Assembly: GCA_000432015.1 (NCBI GenBank)
Contig: HF985476.1
Coordinates: 28,733-46,586, forward strand
Origin: Clostridium sp. CAG:1024
GTDB taxonomy: Bacteria > Bacillota > Clostridia > Christensenellales > CAG-138
Length of the DNA: 17,854 nucleotides
Reading direction: 5' to 3'
Below, in pieces: positions 1-6,899 of the stretch. Below the pieces are notes generated by a model. That model had not been told where the DNA came from. It saw only the letters and a program-made list of their open reading frames with translations, and ran no database searches. Each line of letters starts with the position of its first letter. Position 1 is the first letter of the stretch. Position numbers and translations under genes: made by a program.

Positions 1-639
1 GAGCGCCGCGCGGCAGCGCTGCTGCAGGGCGTGGATCCGCTCCGGAAAATAAATGCCGCTCTCATAGAGTTCTGTCTCCACTGCGGGCGGCAGCAATCCA
101 GTCACTGGCAGTCCGCGATACAGTCTGCCGCGGATCTCGGTAGAAGACAGCGTCTGCGGAGCGACCGGCAAAAAAACGACCCGCGCGCCGAACTCTTTCA
201 TGAGCAGCTGCGCCCGATCCGCATCCTCCGCATCGCATCCGCCGCGCGGAACGACCGCGATCACGGCCAATCGGCAAATACAGTCGGGACGGTACCAATT
301 CGGCAGGTCGCGAAGCATATCGCTGCCCACGAGTAAAAACAATTCGTCCTCCGGATACTGTTTGTGCAGGGAAAGCAGCGTATCCGCCGTGTAGCTCTTT
401 CCTGCGCGATGCAGCTCCAGCGCCGATGCTTCAAGGCCCTGATACTCCTCCGCCGCCAGCGCCGTCATATGCAGACGCACCTGTGCAGGCACCGCACCCG
501 CGACCTGCTTGTGCGGCGGATCCGCTGCGACCATGAGCAGCACCCGATCGAGGGAAAGCACAGACTTTGCCGCAAGCGCCGTCCGAATATGGGCGCAATG
601 GATCGGATTGAATGTGCCGCCAAGAACGCCGATGCGCAT
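1..639 (-). CDS. nadD: Nicotinate-nucleotide adenylyltransferase, 3' end outside window
   Basis: Transfers AMP from ATP to nicotinate mononucleotide to make deamido-NAD in cytoplasmic NAD synthesis. The first 213 codons are present and the frame is still open at the left edge; the family is usually 190-215 residues, so only the last few codons and the stop should be missing. The N-terminus carries the nucleotidyltransferase signature GGTFNPIH followed by CAHIRTALAA, and near residue 175 there is the second signature SSTEIRGRLYRG, then LLPPAVETELYESGIYF, which is typical of NadD C-termini. The ATG at 639 is chosen because AAGGGAG lies 8-9 bases upstream. It diverges from the membrane-protein gene at 756. 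In many Firmicutes nadD is followed by the HD hydrolase yqeK, which would lie beyond the edge here. Identification is firm. Confidence 0.94.
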   Translation of the reverse strand, partial: MRIGVLGGTFNPIHCAHIRTALAAKSVLSLDRVLLMVAADPPHKQVAGAVPAQVRLHMTALAAEEYQGLEASALELHRAGKSYTADTLLSLHKQYPEDELFLLVGSDMLRDLPNWYRPDCICRLAVIAVVPRGGCDAEDADRAQLLMKEFGARVVFLPVAPQTLSSTEIRGRLYRGLPVTGLLPPAVETELYESGIYFPERIHALQQRCRAAL

Positions 640-671
640 CCTGCTATTCTCCCTTCGCATTGTTCGATTCT

Positions 672-701
672 ATTATAGTATACTTTTTGAAGAAATGGCA
701 A
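672..701 (-). promoter_or_regulatory. Predicted sigma-A promoter for nadD
   Basis: On the minus strand TTGCCA (701-696), an 18-base spacer and a perfect TATAAT (677-672). It lies about 35 bases upstream of the nadD start. No operator-like repeat is evident. Confidence 0.6.
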
Positions 702-755
702 TCCTCCGTATGAAGGGCCGACCCGAAAACTACTTGAACAAAGGGGGCGCATTTT

Positions 756-1565
756 ATGGCGGAGTCCCGGATCGTCCGTCGCTATTTCCGTGAAAAGCAG
801 GCGCGCGGCAAACGGCTGATCGCCCGCGTGCTCGATACTGTCGCGCTCTTGCTGCTGTTGTTTGCCGGGACGTATCTGTTCCTCCGAAACAAAGCGCTTC
901 GAACGGAACACGCTCTGCCGCTCGCGATCGTTGCCTCGCTGTTTGCCGGCGTGATCCTGCTGATCGTTCGCCGCGCGTCGCTGCTCCGGTTTATTCCGAG
1001 AGAAACCGATCGTCTTTCACGGAAGCTCCTCTCCGAACGGCTGTGCCTGCTTGACGGACGGCGTTTCCGTTCCCTGTGTCGAAAGGCTTCCGGCGAACGG
1101 ACGCCCGTCGTATTCCAACGTGCGGAGCCCGTCAGTGCGGACGAACTGCTGCCGCTGCTCAAAAAACAAAAGGACGCGACGCTGACCGTGTGCGCATCCG
1201 CCGGGTTCACAAAAACAGCAGAGACTCTTGCCCGGCACATGCCGGAGCGTCTGCGTCTCATCGGGGAAGCCGCGCTCGTCGATACCGCCATGCGCGATGC
1301 CGCACTCCATCCGCGCCGGGAAGAGGTCTATGCAGCGATCGAACGGGAGCAGCGGATACGGCGCGAAAAACGCCGTGGGCTTCGCCAGCTTCCCATCGGC
1401 GCAAAAAGCCTCGGCGCATATCTGATCGCAGCCGGCGTTTTGCTGCTCTGTTCCTATTTCACCCGATATACGCTGTATTACCGCCTGCTGGCAGGCTTGT
1501 CCGTTTCCATTGCGGGCGCACGTTTTCTTCTTCGCCGCGGCACGCACACACCGCCCTCCAGTTGA
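756..1565 (+). CDS. Membrane protein with degenerate Mrr-like (restriction-endonuclease fold) domain
   Basis: A 269-residue protein of unknown role. Two hydrophobic helices lie near the N-terminus (about residues 25-46 and 54-72) and a further pair near the C-terminus (about 216-260); a soluble domain of about 140 residues lies between them. Within that domain, LTVCASAGFTKTAETLA followed by LRLIGEAALVD resembles the C-terminal strand-helix-strand of Mrr-type endonuclease domains, which usually read as a hydrophobic strand, then GFT..A..LA, then a LIDG..L strand. The expected catalytic E/Q-x-K strand would fall at VVFQRAEPVSADEL, where I see Arg and no Lys, so nuclease activity is doubtful. 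The start is set by AGGGGG a few bases upstream. It is followed after 22 bases by the M15/peptidoglycan-binding gene, probably as one operon. The fold assignment is inference from a short motif; it could simply be an unknown membrane protein. Confidence 0.8.
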   Translation: MAESRIVRRYFREKQARGKRLIARVLDTVALLLLLFAGTYLFLRNKALRTEHALPLAIVASLFAGVILLIVRRASLLRFIPRETDRLSRKLLSERLCLLDGRRFRSLCRKASGERTPVVFQRAEPVSADELLPLLKKQKDATLTVCASAGFTKTAETLARHMPERLRLIGEAALVDTAMRDAALHPRREEVYAAIEREQRIRREKRRGLRQLPIGAKSLGAYLIAAGVLLLCSYFTRYTLYYRLLAGLSVSIAGARFLLRRGTHTPPSS

Positions 1566-1587
1566 CATATCATAGCAGTATCGGGAT

Positions 1588-2205
1588 ATGGGCGAGGGGG
1601 GAAGCAAGGTCGTTACGCTGTATGTATGCACTGCGGGCAAAGCCCCCGCACGATATTCGCTCGACGAACACGCGCCTTTGCCGGGGCTTACGGACGCGCG
1701 TCTTTCCGCAGCCGGATTCTTCCGCCGCTCCCGCGCGGACACAGGCTGGACGGATGCTGCGGCGCTGCAGGCGCTCGATCGTTTCAGCCGCGAGGCCACG
1801 CTGCCGTTTCGGATCGATCGCGCGTTTGCCGATCCGCTCGCAGCGTCTCCTCACGGAAGCGGCGTCTCCTTTGATCTTGGCAGGCATCTCCCTTCCCGCA
1901 TTCAGCAGGCGCTCCGAACACGCGCCGTCAAAAGCGGCCTGTTCTATCGCGTACAGCCGGAGGCGCTGTGTCCGGACTGCGTCCATATTGACTGCCTGCC
2001 GCGTCCCGTCCTGCAAGAGGGTGACAGCGGCGTATTTGTCTTTTGGCTGCAAGCGCTGCTGCAAAGTCTCTGTCTGTATCACGACGTCTGCACCGGCACG
2101 TTTCAATCGGAGACGCGCCGTGCGGTGCTGCGATTTCAACGTATCTGCTGCCAACCCTGCACGGGCGTCGCGGATGAGCGGCTTTGGCGCGCGCTCGGGC
2201 GATAG
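1588..2205 (+). CDS. M15-type D,D-peptidase-like domain with C-terminal peptidoglycan-binding domain
   Basis: Probable cell-wall peptide hydrolase of 205 residues. Residues 87-96 read SPHGSGVSFD, matching the zinc-binding pattern S-x-H-x-x-G-x-x-x-D of VanY/M15 peptidases (His89, Asp96). CVHID at 131-135 matches the later H-x-D element (His133) of the Peptidase_M15_3 group. Residues of about 142-203 form a PG_binding_1 domain, recognisable from LQEGDSGVFVFWLQALL, then GTFQSETRRAVLRFQ and the GVAD.RLWRAL ending. No signal peptide or membrane helix is visible, which is unusual for a wall enzyme. The N-terminal 50 residues are unassigned. The start is uncertain: the ATG at 1588 has only a weak GGGA upstream, while a strong GAGGGGGGAAG lies just inside the frame, so a non-ATG start a few codons later is possible. 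It probably shares a transcript with the upstream membrane protein and ends before the hairpin at 2332. Confidence 0.78.
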   Translation: MGEGGSKVVTLYVCTAGKAPARYSLDEHAPLPGLTDARLSAAGFFRRSRADTGWTDAAALQALDRFSREATLPFRIDRAFADPLAASPHGSGVSFDLGRHLPSRIQQALRTRAVKSGLFYRVQPEALCPDCVHIDCLPRPVLQEGDSGVFVFWLQALLQSLCLYHDVCTGTFQSETRRAVLRFQRICCQPCTGVADERLWRALGR

Positions 2206-2331
2206 CTTCGGAACGGATGGCTGCATCCGCCTCTGCTTTTGAGGAAAATGCTGACCCTTCAGACAAATAAGCATCCGTTTTGAAGGCTTTCACCCTTTCC
2301 TGTATACTTCGGTTTCGCCGTCGTTTCGCGC

Positions 2332-2365
2332 AAAACGGACGGTTCGCATGTGAACCGTCCGTTTT
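2332..2365. terminator. Strong hairpin terminator, 14-bp perfect stem
   Basis: Two 14-base arms, AAAACGGACGGTTC and its exact complement, enclose a 6-base loop. The run of four A on one side and four T on the other would let it work in both directions. It lies 126 bases after the stop of the M15/peptidoglycan-binding gene. A near-identical hairpin recurs at 14943. The stretch 2206-2331 also holds a short stem CGGATG/CATCCG near 2213 and otherwise nothing recognisable. Confidence 0.75.
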
Positions 2366-2409
2366 ATGATTCCGAATCCGCAGGCGAAAATAGCTTCCTT
2401 GGGAGTCCG

Positions 2410-2583
2410 CGTTCTCCGTCTGCCCGACAAAGTGCTCTGCACCAGCAGGCCGGCGGCCCCCGCAGGCTCCACGCTGCCTGCAGGGGCCGCCGCCGACCAA
2501 CCCGGGCGCGCCGCAAACGAAACAGCGCGCGCCGCGGCAAACGCAAGACCATGCACATGGTCAAATTCTTGCGGGCGCGGTTT
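2410..2583 (-). pseudogene. Decayed copy of an IclR-family regulator C-terminus
   Basis: Read on the minus strand, this stretch encodes EFDHVHGLAFAAARAVSF and later GLLVQSTLSGRRR, which align without gaps to EFRHVRNLALVAARDISF and GLLVQSVSPGSRR at the end of the intact iclR product about 430 bases away. A 20-base DNA stretch is identical at 2434-2453 and 2863-2882. The copy has no HTH domain: an in-frame TAA lies at 2586-2584, just upstream of the homology. It also lacks a stop at the homologous end and reads on through the 2332 hairpin to 2290. GC content is higher than in the intact gene. It is best explained as the remnant of a tandem or paralogous regulator gene. I regard the homology as secure and the route of decay as unknown. 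Confidence 0.72.
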
Positions 2584-2835
2584 TTACTTTGCTCTTTTCC
2601 TGATATAGATGAATACAACTGCAAGGCATTCGATACAGTAAGCCGCCCCAAATATCACATGACGGACAGCCGCTGTCTGCTATCGCTGATCTTGCATCAA
2701 AACCGCCAAAACATAGGCATCGTCTCCTGTGGCAGTTTCTCATTCTATCGGCTTGGAATGCGCAATTGCCTTGCGTGCAAAACGATTTGTTTTCCCGCAT
2801 CCGGCATGTATCGACCTCTTCCCCAACCCTCTCGC
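2584..2835 (-). other. Gene-free spacer, possibly holding the tail of a lost membrane protein
   Basis: This AT-richer spacer sits between the intact iclR stop and the iclR-like remnant and has no intact gene. On the minus strand, 2679-2584 gives 31 open codons ending at TAA. They contain the hydrophobic stretch FGAAYCIECLAVVFIYI followed by RKRAK, which looks like the last transmembrane helix and basic tail of a transporter, and a stop (TAG) precedes it in frame. This is a weak impression from composition only. No convincing hairpin terminator for iclR was found here. Confidence 0.2.
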
Positions 2836-3678
2836 TTAGGATCTCCGGCTGCCCGGAGAAACGCTCTGCACCAGCAGGCCGGAGGTCTCCGCGGACTCCA
2901 CGATATCTGCAAACGCATCGCCGCGATAGCCGAGCGCAAACGAAATATCGCGTGCCGCGACAAGCGCAAGATTGCGCACATGGCGAAACTCCGGCGTGTT
3001 TAGCTGATGAAACATGCTGACAATGGAGAATGCATAGCAGACATTACCGTTCTCATCATAGATCGGCGCCGCCACGGAGCAAAGCCCAGCGTGGAATTCG
3101 CTGTTGTCCACGGCGTACCCCTGTTCTCGTATCCGTTGCAGCTCCGGCTCCAGCTCCTCAAAGCTGCGCTTGGTGTTGGCCGTATACGCCTGCATCCCGT
3201 GCTCGCGCAGGATGCGCTTCACCTCCGCCCGCGTCATATGCGCAAGCATGATCTTCCCCTGCACGGTGCAGTGAACGGGCAGCTTCGAGCCGGTGCGCGC
3301 AACCACGCGAAACGTGTTCGTCGATTCGATAAAGGACAACACCAGCGCCTCGCCCTGCGACAGAAGCGACAGACTGACCGACTCGTTCGTTTGCTGCCAG
3401 ATCGCCTGCATGTACGGACGCGCAATGAACACGATGTCGCGCATATAGCCCGCAGAACAGCCCATCTCGAACAGATGCAGCCCGAGTGCATATCGGCCGT
3501 CCGCAAGCTGCTCCACAAGATCCGCTTCGCGAAGCGTCGCAAGCAAACGGTGAACGGTGCTCTTGACCAGTCCGGATTCCTCTGCCAGCTCATGCAGCGT
3601 CATTGGGCGGCGGGCGCTATCCATTGCTTCAAGCAGTTGGATCGCACGCTGCAATGATTGCACCTGATTGGTTGCCAT
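2836..3678 (-). CDS. IclR-family transcriptional regulator
   Basis: A 280-residue DNA-binding regulator. Residues of about 5-68 form the winged helix-turn-helix, with MTLHELAEESGLVKSTVHRL as the helix-turn-helix core and DGRYALGLHLFEMG as the wing and linker. Residues of about 80-250 form the GAF-like effector domain, including VVARTGSKLPVHCTVQGKIM and SVAAPIYDENGNV. The C-terminus runs about 30 residues past the usual end, with GLLVQSVSPGSRRS. The ATG at 3678 is preferred over the TTG at 3693 because GAGGGCGAGG lies just upstream of it. The gene follows the amidohydrolase on the same strand, but a terminator (3803) and its own -10 box separate them. It is the natural candidate to bind the TTCCG-N5-CGGAA palindromes found upstream of itself, of the amidohydrolase and of the importer. 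The ligand is unknown; a nucleoside or base is inferred from context. Confidence 0.93.
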   Translation of the reverse strand: MATNQVQSLQRAIQLLEAMDSARRPMTLHELAEESGLVKSTVHRLLATLREADLVEQLADGRYALGLHLFEMGCSAGYMRDIVFIARPYMQAIWQQTNESVSLSLLSQGEALVLSFIESTNTFRVVARTGSKLPVHCTVQGKIMLAHMTRAEVKRILREHGMQAYTANTKRSFEELEPELQRIREQGYAVDNSEFHAGLCSVAAPIYDENGNVCYAFSIVSMFHQLNTPEFRHVRNLALVAARDISFALGYRGDAFADIVESAETSGLLVQSVSPGSRRS

Positions 3679-3695
3679 ATCCTCGCCCTCCAATG

Positions 3696-3720
3696 TTCCG
3701 CATTATGGAACTATATTATA
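3696..3720 (-). promoter_or_regulatory. iclR promoter -10 with overlapping operator-like palindrome
   Basis: A perfect TATAAT lies at 3720-3715 on the minus strand, with no good -35 at the usual distance. Immediately downstream, 3696-3710 reads TTCCGCATTATGGAA, an imperfect palindrome of the same family as the sites at 5229, 5250 and 10491. It covers the expected start point near 3708, a position that suggests autorepression. Further half-sites (TGCGGAA) occur at 3756 and 3787. Confidence 0.6.
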
Positions 3721-3802
3721 GCTTACCACAGTTCCCGTATTTTCACAAGCGCTTCTGCGGAACGTCGAACGTATTTCGCAGCGATATGCGGAAGTAACAA
3801 AT

Positions 3803-3840
3803 AAACGCCCGGCCATTGGGGAAGTATGGCCGGACGTTTT
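3803..3840. terminator. Terminator after the amidohydrolase gene
   Basis: Arms AAACGcCCGGCCAT and ATGGCCGGaCGTTT pair over 13 of 14 positions around a 9-base loop. On the minus strand the stem is followed by GTTTATTT. It lies 49 bases beyond the amidohydrolase stop and upstream of the iclR promoter, so it isolates the two transcription units. Confidence 0.75.
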
Positions 3841-3888
3841 GTGATCCCGCAGAGAACAGGGGGGCGCGTCTCCGCGAATCAACCGATT

Positions 3889-5130
3889 TTACAGCAGCGT
3901 CGCTTTTCTCTCAAAGGACGCGATGACCTTGCCCTGCCGAATGACATAGGGCCGCGAAGCGCGGGTACGCAGCGCTTCCTGCACATTATCCGCATCGATG
4001 ATGTTCAGATCCGCATCGTTACCGACTTCAATGCCGTACTTTGCTTCCGGATCAAAGATCTTCATCGAGCGCGTCGTGAGCATGTCGAACATCAGTCTTG
4101 CGGTCTCGGGCGTGTTGTACTGGCTGGTGTAAGCGCCGATGAGGCCGTAATCGAGGGGATCGCCCGTTCCGTAGAGATGGAATCCGTCGCAGATGGTATC
4201 CTGTGCGGTGGCGATGTTGATGCCCATATCGACCATTTCGCGAATACGCGTTACACCGCGGGTGCGCGGCTCGGCGTCGATACCCATGATCGCGAGAACC
4301 TGCGTGTTCGTGCAGATATTCACGCCCGCTTCTTTGATCAGCTTCATGACCTTGATGGCGTGCGACTGGTTCTGATAGGCAATGGAGGTGCAATGACCGC
4401 CGGTCACACGGCCCGCCCAGCCCTTTTCAAGCGTTTTCCACGCGGTGTACTCGAGCGAACGGTCAAACATGTCCTTGGACTGGTCGATGTGCATGTCGAT
4501 GAGCGTGCCATACTTTTCCGCCATATCGAACACGAAATCCACATGCCGGAGCTTCAGCTCGTCCAGCCACTCTGCGGCGGGCATTCCGCCTGCAATGTCG
4601 CAGCCCATATCCATGGCTTCATACATCAGCTTATCGGTACCCTTGTTGCAGAAAATACCCTCCTGCGGGAATGCGATCACCTGCAGATCACAGATATCCT
4701 TTGTGGCCTCCTTGGCTTCGAGAACGCCCTGCAGCGCTACAAGCTTCGGGTCCAGATTGCTGATGTCCACGTTCGTGCGGAGCTTCGTCGTGCCGTACAT
4801 GACACACTCGCGGATAGCGCGTGTCGCGCGCTCGCGAACGTCCTCCACAGTATAGTTGCGGATGCGGTCATGCATGATGCGGATGGAGTCTTCCAGCGTC
4901 TCGGTGCTGTCCTCGCGGCCACGCAGGGACGTATACGCTTTGTCGAAATGCATATGCGTGTTGACAAAGGTGGGCGCAGCCATCATCTCTTTGGCGTCGA
5001 TCACGGTCGCATTCGGATAGGCGGCAGCGTCGATCTTCGGCTCGATCTTGAGATACTTGCCCTCGTCGCTCACGAGAATATCTTCAACGCCATTGTGTCC
5101 GAGGATCCGTGCATTTTGTATCAGCAGCAT
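3889..5130 (-). CDS. CodA-like metal-dependent amidohydrolase with altered active site
   Basis: A 413-residue amidohydrolase of the cytosine deaminase branch (COG0402). By alignment from memory with E. coli CodA, numbering runs almost in register. His59 and His61 (THMHFDKA) are the first metal ligands, FPQEG carries Gln156, His214 is the next ligand, His246 lies in GGHCTS, and Asp311 (AQDTICD) matches the metal ligand Asp313. GVTRIREMVDMGIN and YGTGDPLD are also CodA-like. Two key positions differ: CodA Glu217 is Gln217 here (MHIDQSKD), and the residue after the metal Asp, Asp314 in CodA, is Thr312. The HxHFDK form also recalls the AtzC-like subgroup. I infer that it hydrolyses a base-like heterocycle but is probably not an ordinary cytosine deaminase. 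AGGGA precedes the ATG. It is monocistronic, with its own operator-bearing promoter and terminator. Confidence 0.88.
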   Translation of the reverse strand: MLLIQNARILGHNGVEDILVSDEGKYLKIEPKIDAAAYPNATVIDAKEMMAAPTFVNTHMHFDKAYTSLRGREDSTETLEDSIRIMHDRIRNYTVEDVRERATRAIRECVMYGTTKLRTNVDISNLDPKLVALQGVLEAKEATKDICDLQVIAFPQEGIFCNKGTDKLMYEAMDMGCDIAGGMPAAEWLDELKLRHVDFVFDMAEKYGTLIDMHIDQSKDMFDRSLEYTAWKTLEKGWAGRVTGGHCTSIAYQNQSHAIKVMKLIKEAGVNICTNTQVLAIMGIDAEPRTRGVTRIREMVDMGINIATAQDTICDGFHLYGTGDPLDYGLIGAYTSQYNTPETARLMFDMLTTRSMKIFDPEAKYGIEVGNDADLNIIDADNVQEALRTRASRPYVIRQGKVIASFERKATLL

Positions 5131-5190
5131 GTTGTTCCCTCCAGATTGGTATGAAATTTTTTCAGGTATGGATCGCTTTGTTCTTTTCTA

Positions 5191-5219
5191 AGGATACCGT
5201 GTATTTTGCCGCGGGGCAA
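5191..5219 (-). promoter_or_regulatory. Amidohydrolase promoter
   Basis: On the minus strand TTGCCC (5219-5214), 17-base spacer, TATCCT (5196-5191), giving a start near 5184 and a leader of about 54 nt. Both boxes are imperfect, as expected for an activated promoter. The nearest operator centre (5236) is 17 bp beyond the -35 edge, the same distance as at the importer promoter. Confidence 0.6.
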
Positions 5220-5228
5220 GCGTTCGTT

Positions 5229-5264
5229 TTCCGCATTGCGTAAAACCCGTTCCGTATTGCGGAA
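5229..5264. promoter_or_regulatory. Pair of IclR-type operator palindromes, 21 bp apart
   Basis: TTCCGCATTGCGTAA at 5229-5243 and TTCCGTATTGCGGAA at 5250-5264; the second has perfect 5-base arms. The centres (5236 and 5257) are 21 bp apart, two turns of DNA, placing both sites on one face at about -52 and -73 of the amidohydrolase promoter. Binding by the neighbouring IclR protein is inferred from sharing of the motif. Confidence 0.65.
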
Positions 5265-5288
5265 TTTGCTGCTCTCGTATTCGATATG

Positions 5289-5324
5289 CAAAAACAACCG
5301 AAAACAGGTCGCTTCCGGTTGTTC
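5289..5324 (-). terminator. Terminator of the importer operon
   Basis: Arms AACAACCG (5293-5300) and CGGTTGTT (5316-5323) form an 8-bp stem with a 15-base loop. On the minus strand the stem is followed by a run of T (5292-5289). It lies just past the ATPase stop and before the amidohydrolase operators. Confidence 0.7.
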
Positions 5325-5345
5325 TTTCTCATCGAAGCGGAGCGC

Positions 5346-6887
5346 TCAGGCGCTTTCCCTGCTGCCGCGGATCTTTTCGAGCGGCATGCCGCCCATCATC
5401 AGACCCATTTCTTCAACGGTCGTCTCGGACGGCTTGACGATGCCCATGATCTTGCCTTCGTACATGACCGCAACACGATCGGAGAGCTTCAGGACCTCTT
5501 CCAGTTCGGTGGATACGAGCAGAACGCCGATGCCGTTATCGCGCTGATCCATGATGTTCTGGTGGATATACTCGATCGCGCCGACGTCCAGGCCACGCGT
5601 CGGATGCATTGCGATCAGCAATTCCGGCTTTCTGCTGATTTCACGCGCGACGATCACCTTCTGCTGATTGCCGCCGGAAAGGTTCTGCGCAAGCTCAAAG
5701 CGGCCGGGCGTTTTGACGCCGAAATCTTTGATGAGCTTATCGCTATACGCATCAACATATTTCCAGTCGATGAAGCCGCCTTTTCCGAAGTCCTTCGTAT
5801 AATAATCCTGCAGGATAAAGTTCTCGCGCAGCGGCATGGGCATAACAAGACCCGTGCGCTGGCGATCCTGCGGAATATGCGACACACCGTGGCTCATGAT
5901 CTCGCGTGTGCTGCACTTGAGCAGGTCCTTATCCTTATACAGCGCTTTGCCGCCCGTCGCCTGGCGCAGACCCGTCAGGCACTCGACCAGTTCCGACTGG
6001 CCGTTGCCGTCAACGCCCGCAATGCCCAGAATCTCGCCGCCGTGAACGGTCAGGTTCACATGGTTCAGTACTTTGATCTCGGAATCCTTCTGGCCGAGTG
6101 TCAGATCCTCGATGCGGAGCACCGGCGCTCCCTGCGTCTGCTGCTTTCGCTCAATACCGAAATTGACCTCGCGGCCGACCATCAGCCGTGCCAAATCGTT
6201 CACCGAGCAGTCCTCGATGTTATAGGTGCCGCAGGTGCGGCCAAGACGCAGAACGGTAACGCGGTTGGAAATCTCCTTGACCTCGTTCAGCTTATGGCTG
6301 ATGAACAGCACCGTGAATCCCTTGGCGGTCAGGCTATGCACCATGTTGAACAGCTCGTGCGTTTCCTGCGGCGTCAGAACGGCCGTCGGCTCGTCAAGGA
6401 TCAGGATGCGCGCGCCGCGGAACAGCGCCTTGATGATCTCGACGCGCTGCCGCTCGCCGACCGCAAGATCACCGATCTTTTTGTACGGATCGAGATCCAT
6501 GTTGTACTCTTTTGCAAGGTCTGCGATCTTCTGTGCCGCCGTTTTGAGGTCGAGCTTCATGCCGCCCGCATCGTGCGCACCGATCAGACAGTTTTCAACG
6601 ACGGTCATCGTCGGGATCAGCATGAAATGTTGATGCACCATGCCGATGCCGATCGCCATGGAGTCCTTTGCGGAGTTGAACTTCACCGGTTTGCCCTCGA
6701 TGAGGATCTCGCCGGACGTCGGTTTATACAGGCCGCACAGCACGTTCATGAGCGTACTCTTGCCCGCGCCGTTTTCGCCGAGCAGCGTGTGTACTTCGCC
6801 CGCCTCGACTTCAAGGCAAACGTCCGCGTTTGCAAGCACGCCGGGGAACTGCTTGTAGATATGCCGCATTTCAAGAATTGTAGCCAT
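5346..6887 (-). CDS. Nucleoside ABC transporter ATP-binding protein (double ATPase, NupO/YufO type)
   Basis: The cytoplasmic energy subunit of a BMP-type importer, 513 residues with two fused ABC domains. The first has Walker A GENGAGKS, signature LAVGERQR and Walker B ILILDEPTAVL. The second has a degenerate Walker A region (GVDGNGQSEL), an intact signature LSGGNQQK and a degenerate Walker B (LLIAMHPTRGLD). This is the standard arrangement of RbsA/YufO-type ATPases, where only one site is fully catalytic. The ATG at 6887 is preferred over the TTG at 6890 because AGGGGGT lies upstream. It is the last gene of the importer operon, 12 bases after the second permease; more often the ATPase follows the binding protein directly, so the order here is less common. 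The terminator at 5289 follows. Confidence 0.95.
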   Translation of the reverse strand: MATILEMRHIYKQFPGVLANADVCLEVEAGEVHTLLGENGAGKSTLMNVLCGLYKPTSGEILIEGKPVKFNSAKDSMAIGIGMVHQHFMLIPTMTVVENCLIGAHDAGGMKLDLKTAAQKIADLAKEYNMDLDPYKKIGDLAVGERQRVEIIKALFRGARILILDEPTAVLTPQETHELFNMVHSLTAKGFTVLFISHKLNEVKEISNRVTVLRLGRTCGTYNIEDCSVNDLARLMVGREVNFGIERKQQTQGAPVLRIEDLTLGQKDSEIKVLNHVNLTVHGGEILGIAGVDGNGQSELVECLTGLRQATGGKALYKDKDLLKCSTREIMSHGVSHIPQDRQRTGLVMPMPLRENFILQDYYTKDFGKGGFIDWKYVDAYSDKLIKDFGVKTPGRFELAQNLSGGNQQKVIVAREISRKPELLIAMHPTRGLDVGAIEYIHQNIMDQRDNGIGVLLVSTELEEVLKLSDRVAVMYEGKIMGIVKPSETTVEEMGLMMGGMPLEKIRGSRESA

Positions 6888-6899
6888 CAAAACACCCCC

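Noticed and set aside
1076..2242. A 388-codon plus-strand frame
   Set aside because: It is out of frame with both the membrane-protein and M15/peptidoglycan-binding genes, is Arg/Ser-rich and has no ribosome site.
3731..3793. Further full operator copies upstream of iclR
   Set aside because: Only half-sites (CCGTATT, TGCGGAA) occur, without the second arm and without 21-bp spacing; they are noted but not called as operators.
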